64,000 bases of DNA from Azospirillum oryzae (GTDB lineage Bacteria; Pseudomonadota; Alphaproteobacteria; Azospirillales; Azospirillaceae): assembly GCF_008364795.1 (NCBI RefSeq), contig NZ_VTTM01000004.1:403297-467296 (forward strand). Reading direction: 5' to 3'. How positions within the stretch are numbered: position 1 is the first letter of the stretch; the number at the start of each line of letters is the position of its first letter. A program made the translations under genes and the position numbers. The notes beneath the pieces are model-generated. The model had not been told where the DNA came from, ran no database searches, and was given only the letters and a program-made list of their open reading frames with translations. Below, piece after piece: positions 56,987 through 64,000 of this stretch.

Positions 56987-57709
56987 TCAGGGGGCGGCAG
57001 CGGCCGGCGGCGGCAGCGGGTGCGCTTCCTCCGTCGGCAGGCCGGCTTCCATCCAGCCGTCGATGCCCGTCGGGTACCAATGGACCCGGGCATAACCAAG
57101 CAACACCGCGCGCTTGGCGGCGTTCCATGAAAGCCAGCAATCGGACAGGCAGTAGAACAAAAGATCACGCGCCCGGTCGCCGCCGGTCAGCCGCTCCAGG
57201 TTGGATTCGAACCAGCCGAGCGTCGCGGCGTCCGGTGCGCCCACCCCCACATTGGGCAGCCAGACGCTGCCGGGGATCTGCCGGTAGGGCTTCGATTGCA
57301 GCCAGGGTCCGCCCGGAAGCGTGCTGCGCTCCAGCCGCTGGACGAAGATCGGGATGATGCGGCCCCGCGACACCAGCGCCTGCACGGCCGGCGTGTCGAC
57401 CGTCGTCGCGCCGGTCACGCCATCGGGCGTGGGGGAGCGGTAGTCGGACAGGCGGTAGCCTTCCGGCTGCGGCACACCGGTGGCGAGGGCGGGGGTGGCG
57501 AGGAGCGTGAGGGCGAGGGTAAGGGAGACGAGGAGTGTGGTGATCTTCGGTAAGTCTCGCCCCCTCCAGCTTTGCCCCCTCCCTAACCCTCCCCCGCTTC
57601 GCGGGAGAGGGAACTCCGCAGCCCTGCCACCAATCTCCCTCTCCCGCGAAGCGGGGGAGGGTCGGGGAGGGGGCAGGGTTAGGCAAATCAAGAGCGCTGA
57701 TAGCCGCAC
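56987..57709 (-). CDS. PQQ-dependent-catabolism CXXCW-motif protein (rhodanese-like, exported)
   Basis: The protein has a rhodanese-like domain with FYCLSDCWLSWNAAKRAVLLGY and VHWYPTGIDGWMEAGLP, the signature of the CXXCW family found beside PQQ alcohol dehydrogenases. A hydrophobic signal (TLLVSLTLALTLLATPALA) precedes it. No canonical start codon lies immediately before that signal: the frame instead runs back through a REP-like palindrome (57574-57674) to a GTG at 57709 with AGGGG upstream. Either translation starts there, giving about 240 residues, or the native start was displaced by the repeat. It lies seven bases after the response-regulator stop. Confidence 0.8.
   Translation of the reverse strand: MRLSALLICLTLPPPRPSPASREREIGGRAAEFPLPRSGGGLGRGQSWRGRDLPKITTLLVSLTLALTLLATPALATGVPQPEGYRLSDYRSPTPDGVTGATTVDTPAVQALVSRGRIIPIFVQRLERSTLPGGPWLQSKPYRQIPGSVWLPNVGVGAPDAATLGWFESNLERLTGGDRARDLLFYCLSDCWLSWNAAKRAVLLGYARVHWYPTGIDGWMEAGLPTEEAHPLPPPAAAAP
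57574..57674. repeat. REP/BIME-like inverted repeat, two 39-bp arms
   Basis: Arms 57574-57612 and 57636-57674 match as inverted copies at about 37 of 39 positions, separated by 23 bases. Each arm contains its own hairpin (CCCTCCCCCGC...GCGGGAGAGGG). It is inserted in the N-terminal coding region of the CXXCW gene and remains an open frame. Confidence 0.85.
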
Positions 57710-57716
57710 AAGCCCC

Positions 57717-58367
57717 TCACCGCCGGTCGGCCAGAACGCGGTTGGCGATCACCACCGCCTGCGTGCGGCTGTAGACCTTCAGCTTCTGCAGGATGGCGGA
57801 GACATGGGCCTTCACCGTCGTCTCGGTGATGCTGAGATCGAAGGCGATCTCCTTGTTCAGCTTGCCGGTGCCCAGCAGTTCCAGCACCCGCAACTGCTGC
57901 GCCGTCAACGTGGCGATGCGGCGCGCGATCTCCGCGGTCTCGGCATCTTCCAGAACCTCGGCGGCGTCCTCGTCGGTGGCGGAGGGCGGAACATAGAGTT
58001 CGCCGTTCAGCACCTGGCGCAGCGCCGCGGCGATGGCGTCGCGCGGGGTCGATTTGGGGATGAAGCCGGCGGCCCCGCTCTCCATCGCCTCGCGCACCCA
58101 GCGACGCTCCTCATGGGCGGAAACGACGACGACGGGGGTGGCCGGAAAACGCTGGCGCAGCGTGCGCAGCCCGCCCAGCCCATTCATGCCGGGCATGTTG
58201 ACGTCCAGCAGAACGAGATCGAGGTCGCCCCGCTCCTCCAACGCCTGCATGACGCTGTCGAGCCGGTCCGCCTCCATCACGTCGGTGGCCTGACAGGAAT
58301 AAAGCACCGCGCTGCGCAATGCATCGCGCACCATCGGGTGGTCATCGGCAATCAGGATCCGAGTCAT
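57717..58367 (-). CDS. NarL/LuxR-family response regulator, likely for PQQ-linked oxidation
   Basis: The 216-residue protein has a receiver domain (RILIADDHPMVRDAL; acceptor Asp in VLLDVNMPGMNG) and a C-terminal LuxR HTH (LTAQQLRVLELLGTGKLNKEIAFDLSITETTVKAHVSAILQKL). Homologues such as ExaE/AgmR control PQQ alcohol dehydrogenases, and its position between the CXXCW and PedF genes supports that role. No partner kinase is adjacent. The ATG at 58367 is preferred. Confidence 0.9.
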   Translation of the reverse strand: MTRILIADDHPMVRDALRSAVLYSCQATDVMEADRLDSVMQALEERGDLDLVLLDVNMPGMNGLGGLRTLRQRFPATPVVVVSAHEERRWVREAMESGAAGFIPKSTPRDAIAAALRQVLNGELYVPPSATDEDAAEVLEDAETAEIARRIATLTAQQLRVLELLGTGKLNKEIAFDLSITETTVKAHVSAILQKLKVYSRTQAVVIANRVLADRR

Positions 58368-58405
58368 GGCCTGCGGTTCCTTGCACAGCGGCGTATGGAA
58401 CAAAC

Positions 58406-58424
58406 TGCGGGAAGGCTTCCCGCA
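58406..58424. promoter_or_regulatory. 19-bp palindrome between cytochrome and response-regulator genes
   Basis: TGCGGGAAG, one base, CTTCCCGCA, about 40 bases before the regulator start. It could be an autoregulatory operator or the terminator stem of the cytochrome gene; no T-tract follows on the minus strand. Confidence 0.45.
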
Positions 58425-58538
58425 TCCATTGTGTCAGACCAAAATGGGGAGGCGCAACATCGCGAATGATGCCAATTGTTTTGTGCGCGAACATGTCGCA
58501 CTGCCATTGGGCGTACCCCCATCGTCCGGACCCTGCCG

Positions 58539-58991
58539 TCATTCCTCGTGCACGGTTTCCAGCCAGGAACGGATTGCCCACAGAGCCTCCTGTCCCAGCG
58601 CCTCGCCGAACTTCGGCATATAGGTCACGCCGTTGCGGATCGAGCCGTTGGTGACGCGCTCCTTGAACCATTCGTCGCCGGCGTCGCCCTTTTCCAGGTA
58701 GCGCAGGTCGGGAGCGATGCCGCCGGACACCGCGCCCAGCCCGTGGCAGCGCGCGCAATTCTGGTTGAAGGCCGACGCGCCGATCTCGATGGCGCGCTCG
58801 TTGCCGCGGTAGGGATTGCTGTCCCTCCACGTCTCGCCCAGCTTCTCCAGCCCGGTGGTGTCGACCGGCTGGGGAACGACATCGCCGTGGGCGAAGACCG
58901 GACCGGCGAAGCCTGCCGCGATCAACCCGGCAAGAGCGAAGGGGGCCAGGCAGCGGAGGCGTTTGGGTGGCGTGGCGGACCTGTGCGTCAT
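58539..58991 (-). CDS. pedF: cytochrome c-550 PedF
   Basis: The 150-residue protein has a signal peptide (cleaved near PVFA-HGD, ~34), one haem site C79-A-R-C82-H83, and an axial methionine in YMPKFG (M126). It matches the PedF type that accepts electrons from PQQ ethanol dehydrogenases. AGAGGACG precedes the ATG at 58991. Confidence 0.92.
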   Translation of the reverse strand: MTHRSATPPKRLRCLAPFALAGLIAAGFAGPVFAHGDVVPQPVDTTGLEKLGETWRDSNPYRGNERAIEIGASAFNQNCARCHGLGAVSGGIAPDLRYLEKGDAGDEWFKERVTNGSIRNGVTYMPKFGEALGQEALWAIRSWLETVHEE

Positions 58992-59262
58992 CTGTGCGTC
59001 CTCTTCCTGCATCCGTCTTCGGCTTTCGCTTGCCGTCCTGCCGTTGGCCCGGTTTCGCGGGTGCGCAGGACGGTTGCCGATTCTGATTGCGGCCGAGGAT
59101 AGCAATCGTTCGTTCGCGTATTTATTCGACGATGGTACAAGAGGCGGGTGCACGGTCACGCTCACGCCGTACCGTCTTGGTCGATGGTCGGATGACGCAT
59201 GCGGCATGCAGCCGGCCGGAGGCCCGCGGTCGTCAGGGTGGCGGTCGTCAGGTTCGCAGGCG
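58992..59262. other. intergenic region between pedF and hexR
   Basis: The 271 bases contain a lower-GC stretch around 59095-59140 that likely holds the pedF promoter. I see no gene, RNA or convincing terminator here. Confidence 0.4.
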
Positions 59263-60180
59263 TCAGGTCAGGGACGGCAACCGTCCGGCATTGATCGCCG
59301 CCTTCACCTTGGCCAACTGCCGCACCGCCGGGTCACCCAGCCGGAGAGCCACGCCGGTCGACAGCACGTCGATCAGCGTCAGGTGCACCAGCCTCGATGC
59401 CATCGGGGTGTACATTTCGGTGTCCTCCACCGGCAGGCTGGCGATGACCACGCTTGCCATCGCCGCCAGCGGAGAACGTGGCGCGGTGATCGCCACCACG
59501 GCAGTGCCCTGCGCCCGCGCCGCCGCCGCCAGTTCGTTGATCGTCCCGCTGCGCCCGGTGTTGGACAGCGCCAGCAACACCCCGCCCGCCGCCATATTGA
59601 CCAGCAGCATGCGTGCCAGAACCGGATCGGCACAGGGTTGGGCGTCGGCGCCGAAGCGCAGCAGCTTGTGCGCCGCGTCCTGGGCCAGCGCGCTCGACCC
59701 GCCGGTGCCGACGCACAGCACGCGCGGCGCGTCCGCCAGCAGGGTGATGGCCCGCTCCAGCGCCCCGTCGTCCAGCGTTGCGGAGGCCGAGGTCAGGGCC
59801 GCGGCACTCGATGAAAAAATTTTTCGCGCCAGAGTGCCGACATCGTCATCCGGCGCCACATCCTGGCTGACATAGGGGGTGCCGCCGCGCACCTCGCCGC
59901 GCAGTGCATCGCGCGCCTGTGATTCGGCGAGCCGTAGCTTGAAGTCCGGGAAGCCGCCGCAACCGACGCTGCGGCAGAAGCGGACGACCGTCGCCTCGCT
60001 GACCTCGGCCGCCTGCGCCAGGGACGTGACGTTGAGGTCAAGCACCCGCCGCGGGTCACTGAGCACCAGATCCGCGATCTGCCCCTCCGACCGCTTCAGT
60101 TCGCCCCGCAGCCGGCGAACCTCATCCAATATGTCCGTTGGTGTAGGATTGGCGGCTGCGCTGTTGACCGGGGGTGCCAT
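59263..60180 (-). CDS. hexR: HexR-type regulator (RpiR family) of sugar catabolism
   Basis: The 305-residue protein has an N-terminal HTH_6 domain (LNVTSLAQAAEVSEATVVRFCRSVGCGGFPDFKLRL) and a C-terminal SIS domain (RVLCVGTGGSSALAQDAAHKLLRFG). HexR represses Entner-Doudoroff genes and is released by KDPG. It is divergent from edd. An in-gene palindrome at 59812-59825 resembles the intergenic candidate operator. Confidence 0.93.
   Translation of the reverse strand: MAPPVNSAAANPTPTDILDEVRRLRGELKRSEGQIADLVLSDPRRVLDLNVTSLAQAAEVSEATVVRFCRSVGCGGFPDFKLRLAESQARDALRGEVRGGTPYVSQDVAPDDDVGTLARKIFSSSAAALTSASATLDDGALERAITLLADAPRVLCVGTGGSSALAQDAAHKLLRFGADAQPCADPVLARMLLVNMAAGGVLLALSNTGRSGTINELAAAARAQGTAVVAITAPRSPLAAMASVVIASLPVEDTEMYTPMASRLVHLTLIDVLSTGVALRLGDPAVRQLAKVKAAINAGRLPSLT
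59812..59825. promoter_or_regulatory. second candidate HexR site, inside hexR
   Basis: TGAAAAAATTTTTC, almost the same as the left part of the intergenic site (TGAAAAAAATTTTC). It lies about 355 bases into hexR and stands out in GC-rich coding sequence. It could serve as an autoregulatory roadblock. Confidence 0.4.
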
Positions 60181-60313
60181 GACGTAAAGTTAACTCCCTG
60201 GATGGGGCGGACCTGCTGGTGGTCGGACAGATGCGGTGCTGCAAGGATCGCTCCTGTCACTATGAAGAATCTTGCCATGCATGGCGAGAAATCCAGTCGA
60301 AGCACTCCATATA

Positions 60314-60331
60314 TGAAAAAAATTTTCTTCA
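60314..60331. promoter_or_regulatory. candidate HexR operator between hexR and edd
   Basis: TGAAAAAAATTTTCTTCA is a near-perfect 18-bp palindrome, 71 bases before the edd start and 134 bases before the divergent hexR start. RpiR-family regulators bind such AT-rich palindromes. Confidence 0.6.
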
Positions 60332-60401
60332 CAGCCCGCTGCCCCTGGCGTATGGTCCGTTTCGGAAATCATCGCCTCCCACAAACGGTCGAGACGCGAT
60401 C

Positions 60402-62240
60402 ATGAGCAAGCCCGCCCCCCTGAATTCTGTCGTCGCCCGCGTGACGGAGCGCATCGCCGAGCGCAGCCGCGATCGCCGTGCCGCCTATCTGGCGCGGCTG
60501 GAAAGCGCCGGCGGGAAGCCGCGCCGCCACCGCCTTGGCTGCGCCAACCTCGCCCACGCCTTCGCGGCCTGCGGGGCGAACGACAAGGCGGCGCTACGCG
60601 GCGAGACTCAGCCGTCGATCGGCATCGTCACCGCCTACAACGACATGCTCTCGGCCCATCAGCCCTACGAGCGCTATCCCGCCATGATCCGCGAGTCGGT
60701 GCGTGCGTCCGGCGGCGTGGCGCAGGTCGCCGGCGGGGTGCCCGCCATGTGCGACGGCGTTACCCAGGGCTATGAGGGGATGGAGTTGTCGCTGTTCAGC
60801 CGCGACGTGATCGCGCTGGCGACCGGTGTGGCGCTGTCCCATGCGACCTTCGACGGCGTGCTGTGCCTGGGCATCTGCGACAAGATCGTTCCCGGCCTGA
60901 TGATCGGCTCGCTCGCCTTCGGCCATCTGCCGACGATCTTCGTGCCCGCCGGCCCGATGCCGTCAGGCCTGTCGAACGCCGACAAGGCCAAGGCGCGCCA
61001 GCTTTACGCCCAGGGCAAGGTCGGCCGCGAGGAACTGCTGGAGGCCGAGTCCAAGTCCTACCACGCGCCCGGCACCTGCACCTTCTACGGCACCGCCAAC
61101 ACCAACCAGATGCTGATGGAGATCATGGGCCTGCACCTGCCGGGCGCCAGCTTCGTCAACCCCAACACGCCCCTGCGCGATGCGCTGACAGACGCCGCCG
61201 CCCGCCGGGTGGTGGCGATGACCACGCCCGGCGCCGGCACCCCCATCGGCCGCATTGTCGACGAGCGCGCGCTGGTCAACGGCATCGTCGGGCTGCTGGC
61301 CACCGGCGGCTCGACCAACCATACCCTGCACATCCCGGCCATCGCCGCCGCCGCCGGCGTCGAACTGAACTGGGAGGATTTCGCGGAGCTTTCGGCGGTC
61401 GTCCCGCTGCTGGCCCGCGTCTATCCCAACGGAACCGCCGACGTGAACCGCTTCCATCAGGCCGGCGGTATGCCCTTCATCATCGGCCAGCTGATCGACG
61501 CCGGGCTCGTCCACACCGACATCTCCACCATCTATGGCGAGGGCGGGCTGGAGCCCTACCGCGGCATGCCGGAACTGGACGAGGGCGGCGCCCTGAGCTG
61601 GACCCGCGCGGCCACCGACCAGAGCGGCGACCCGGCGGTCGTCGCCACCACCGCGGCTCCCTTCGCGGCCGAAGGCGGCCTGCGCGTGCTGACCGGCAAT
61701 CTCGGTCGCGGCGTCATCAAAATCTCGGCGGTCAAGCCGGAGCATCGCCTCGTCGAGGCACCGGCCCGTGTCTTCGACAATCAGGAAGCCGTGCAGGTGG
61801 CCTTCCGCGCCGGCGAACTCGATCGCGACGTGATCGTCGTCGTCCGCTATCAGGGCCCCGGCGCCAACGGTATGCCGGAACTGCACAAGCTGACGCCGCC
61901 GCTGGGCGTGGTGCAGGACAAGGGCTTCAAGGTCGCACTGGTGACCGACGGCCGCATGTCCGGCGCTTCGGGTAAGGTGCCGGCCGCCATCCACGTCACG
62001 CCGGAGGTGAAGGGCGGCGGTCCGCTGGGCCGCGTGCGCGATGGCGACATCCTGCGGTTGGATGCGGAGGCCGGGACTCTGAATGCTCTGGTCGACGCCG
62101 CAGAGTGGGAGAGCCGCGGCGCTCCCCCGCCGCCGAGCGAGGATGCCTCCCACGGCTGCGGACGGGACCTGTTCTCCCTGTTCCGCAACAATGCCGGCCC
62201 GGCGGAGAGCGGCGCGTCCGTCCTCAACCTGCTGGGCTGA
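60402..62240 (+). CDS. edd: 6-phosphogluconate dehydratase
   Basis: The 612-residue IlvD/Edd-family iron-sulfur dehydratase converts 6-phosphogluconate to KDPG. Motifs are [50 protein letters not shown] and [13 protein letters not shown] (cluster cysteines), and [13 protein letters not shown]. Length fits Edd. zwf follows in the same direction after 151 bases, but the aldolase (eda) and lactonase (pgl) genes are not in view. Confidence 0.97.
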   Translation: MSKPAPLNSVVARVTERIAERSRDRRAAYLARLESAGGKPRRHRLGCANLAHAFAACGANDKAALRGETQPSIGIVTAYNDMLSAHQPYERYPAMIRESVRASGGVAQVAGGVPAMCDGVTQGYEGMELSLFSRDVIALATGVALSHATFDGVLCLGICDKIVPGLMIGSLAFGHLPTIFVPAGPMPSGLSNADKAKARQLYAQGKVGREELLEAESKSYHAPGTCTFYGTANTNQMLMEIMGLHLPGASFVNPNTPLRDALTDAAARRVVAMTTPGAGTPIGRIVDERALVNGIVGLLATGGSTNHTLHIPAIAAAAGVELNWEDFAELSAVVPLLARVYPNGTADVNRFHQAGGMPFIIGQLIDAGLVHTDISTIYGEGGLEPYRGMPELDEGGALSWTRAATDQSGDPAVVATTAAPFAAEGGLRVLTGNLGRGVIKISAVKPEHRLVEAPARVFDNQEAVQVAFRAGELDRDVIVVVRYQGPGANGMPELHKLTPPLGVVQDKGFKVALVTDGRMSGASGKVPAAIHVTPEVKGGGPLGRVRDGDILRLDAEAGTLNALVDAAEWESRGAPPPPSEDASHGCGRDLFSLFRNNAGPAESGASVLNLLG

Positions 62241-62391
62241 AACCTGCCGGGCTGAGCTGGCAGGAGAAAACCCTGGAACCTTGGGCCGGCATCGGGCCAT
62301 GCCGGCCCGCATTGTGACCGGCCCATCCCTGTGGCACCATGACGCACGGGTTGCCGAAGGCACCGTGCCATCGACGTCGAGAGGTCCGAAG

Positions 62392-63912
62392 ATGCACTCC
62401 CGCTCCACCGTCGCAGCCCCCGCACTGCCTCCCTTCGACTATACGGTGTTCGGCGGCACCGGCGATCTGGCCCTGCGCAAGCTGCTGCCGGCGCTTTATC
62501 TGCGCGACAAGGCGGGGCAGGTGGCCGACGGCAGCCGCATCATCGGCGTCTCGCGCAGCCCGCTCGCCCCGTCGGATTACCGCGCCAAGGCGGAGGAGGC
62601 GATCAGCCAGCATGTGCCGGCGGATGAGCGCGATACCGCGGTGATCGCGCGTTTCCTGGAGCGGCTGGATTATGTGCCGGTCGACGTCACCTCCGACGAC
62701 GGCTGGGACGAATTGGCGGACCGGCTGAACAATCCGCCGTCGCGCAGCAACGACGCCGTCCGCATCTTCTATCTCGCCACCTCTCCCAGCCTGTTCGGCC
62801 CGGTCAGCGACCAGCTGCGCGCTTTCGGTCTCGCCACGCCTGACTCGCGCGTCGTGCTGGAGAAGCCGATAGGCCGCGACCTCGCGTCGGCGCAGGATAT
62901 CAACGACCGGGTCGGTGCCGTCTTCACCGAGCCGCAGATCTACCGCATCGACCATTACCTCGGTAAGGAGACGGTGCAGAATCTGCTGGCTCTGCGCTTC
63001 GGCAATTCCCTGTTCGAGCCGCTTTGGAACGCCGACCATATCGACCATGTTCAGATCACCGTCGCCGAGACGGTCGGCGTGGAGGAGCGCGGCGGCTATT
63101 ACGACCAGTCCGGCGCGCTCCGCGACATGGTGCAGAACCATCTGCTGCAGCTCGTCTGTCTCGTCGGCATGGAGTGCCCGATCTCGCTCGCCCAGGAATC
63201 GGTGCGCGATGAAAAGCTGAAGGTTCTGCGCTCGCTGAAGCCCATCGGGCCGGACGAGATCGGCGGCTGCACCGTCCGCGGCCAGTATCGCGCCGGCGCG
63301 GTCGCCGGCGGTGCGGTGCCCGGCTATCTTGATGAACCCGGCATCCCGCCCGGCAGTGGCACCGAGACCTTCGTCGCGCTGAAGCTGGAGATCGACAATT
63401 GGCGCTGGGCCGGCGTGCCCTTCTATCTGCGCAGCGGCAAGCGGCTGCCGGCCAAGATGTCGGAGATCGTCATCCAGTTCCGGCCGATCCGCCACTCGAT
63501 CTTCCCGCAGGGGGCGGGCGAACTGCAGGCCAACCGCCTGATCGTCCGGCTCCAGCCCGACGAGAGCATCCGCCTGCATCTGATGACCAAGGAGCCAGGA
63601 CCGGGCGGCATGCGGCTGCGGCCGGCGGCGCTGAATCTCAGCTTCGCCCAGACCTTTGGCGGCCGGTTCCCGGATGCCTACGAACGCCTGCTGATGGATG
63701 TCGTGCGCGGCAACTCCACCCTGTTCATGCGGCGTGACGAGGTCGAGGCCGCATGGCAGTGGGCGGAACCGATCATCGACGGCTGGATGGCCCGGCACGA
63801 GATGCCGAAGCCCTACATCGCCGGCACCTGGGGCCCCTCGCAGTCCATTGCCCTGATCGAGCGCGACGGCCGCACTTGGCACGACGACGAGATCCCGTCG
63901 GCCGCCTTCTGA
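62392..63912 (+). CDS. zwf: glucose-6-phosphate dehydrogenase
   Basis: The 506-residue enzyme starts with the nucleotide motif FGGTGDLALRKLLPALY and has the active-site signature YRIDHYLGKETVQN. It feeds the Entner-Doudoroff pathway and makes NAD(P)H. Probably co-transcribed with edd under HexR. A strong promoter beyond the stop belongs to the next gene outside the window. Confidence 0.97.
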   Translation: MHSRSTVAAPALPPFDYTVFGGTGDLALRKLLPALYLRDKAGQVADGSRIIGVSRSPLAPSDYRAKAEEAISQHVPADERDTAVIARFLERLDYVPVDVTSDDGWDELADRLNNPPSRSNDAVRIFYLATSPSLFGPVSDQLRAFGLATPDSRVVLEKPIGRDLASAQDINDRVGAVFTEPQIYRIDHYLGKETVQNLLALRFGNSLFEPLWNADHIDHVQITVAETVGVEERGGYYDQSGALRDMVQNHLLQLVCLVGMECPISLAQESVRDEKLKVLRSLKPIGPDEIGGCTVRGQYRAGAVAGGAVPGYLDEPGIPPGSGTETFVALKLEIDNWRWAGVPFYLRSGKRLPAKMSEIVIQFRPIRHSIFPQGAGELQANRLIVRLQPDESIRLHLMTKEPGPGGMRLRPAALNLSFAQTFGGRFPDAYERLLMDVVRGNSTLFMRRDEVEAAWQWAEPIIDGWMARHEMPKPYIAGTWGPSQSIALIERDGRTWHDDEIPSAAF

Positions 63913-63955
63913 GGGGGCTCGTTCAAAAAATCGTCATGGGAGATGAAAAAAGGTC

Positions 63956-63985
63956 TTGCGCGGTTTGGGGGGTGCCGCCTATAAA
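63956..63985 (+). promoter_or_regulatory. strong rRNA-type sigma-70 promoter at the right edge
   Basis: TTGCGC at 63956-63961 and TATAAA at 63980-63985 with an 18-bp spacer, a GC-rich discriminator (GCGCC) downstream and A-tracts upstream (63924-63930 and 63944-63951). This is the layout of growth-rate-controlled rRNA promoters in alphaproteobacteria. The transcribed gene lies outside the window. Confidence 0.6.
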
Positions 63986-64000
63986 GCGCCTCCCGACGCG

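Noticed and set aside
1..64000. tRNA, rRNA, transposase or integrase genes
   Set aside because: I looked in the larger gaps and saw no cloverleaf-like or transposase-like sequence; a small RNA could still be missed by eye.

Overview
The window is very GC-rich with strong G/C preference at third codon positions. It carries a complete PQQ operon, an Entner-Doudoroff block under a HexR-type regulator, BioMNY biotin uptake, a soluble poly-HAMP hybrid kinase and an RTX protein. Together these suggest a free-living or plant-associated alphaproteobacterium of the Rhodospirillales, most like Azospirillum. This is inference from gene content; no rRNA gene lies inside the window, although a strong rRNA-type promoter sits at its right edge.

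Layout, left to right. 1-10.6 kb is an amino-acid or N-heterocycle catabolic block: an M20 deacetylase, a two-domain acetyltransferase, an EamA exporter and a three-subunit flavin/2Fe-2S oxidoreductase. The oxidoreductase beta gene is divergent from the others, and hydantoinase/oxoprolinase A and B genes lie between. 10.7-12.9 kb holds a small XRE regulator and a SulP anion transporter. 12.9-17.5 kb holds an AsmA-like protein, a dienelactone hydrolase and the MsrPQ periplasmic methionine-sulfoxide repair pair. 18.3-27.7 kb is a signalling island: a ~2000-residue hybrid kinase with near-identical 276-bp HAMP repeats, a REC-PAS-kinase-REC protein, a small winged-helix-like protein and two tiny membrane proteins. 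27.7-30.7 kb holds a lipoprotein, PurT and an RTX protein.

30.9-36.7 kb is one six-gene operon: bioM, bioN, bioY, acyl-CoA ligase, thiolase, MFS exporter. 36.9-37.4 kb is a YefM-YoeB toxin-antitoxin pair. 37.5-41.5 kb is a GntR regulator with a polar amino-acid ABC transporter. 41.7-45.3 kb is pqiABC, followed by a gene behind a Fur-box-like palindrome. 46.0-48.0 kb encodes an orphan E1 alpha/beta dehydrogenase, followed by a YehZYXW-type osmoprotectant transporter (48.2-52.0 kb).

52.2-53.5 kb has a small stress-type protein, an isochorismatase-family hydrolase and an Lrp regulator. 53.5-59.0 kb is the PQQ region: pqqABCDE, a CXXCW-motif rhodanese-like protein, a LuxR-type response regulator and cytochrome c-550 PedF. 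No PQQ dehydrogenase is in view. 59.3-63.9 kb is hexR divergent from edd and zwf.

The most unusual points are the recently amplified HAMP repeats; the biotin operon carrying an acyl-CoA ligase and a thiolase that lacks its second catalytic cysteine; a REP-like palindrome embedded in frame in the signal-peptide region of the CXXCW gene; and a set of precise palindromes in intergenic regions that look like uncharacterised operators.
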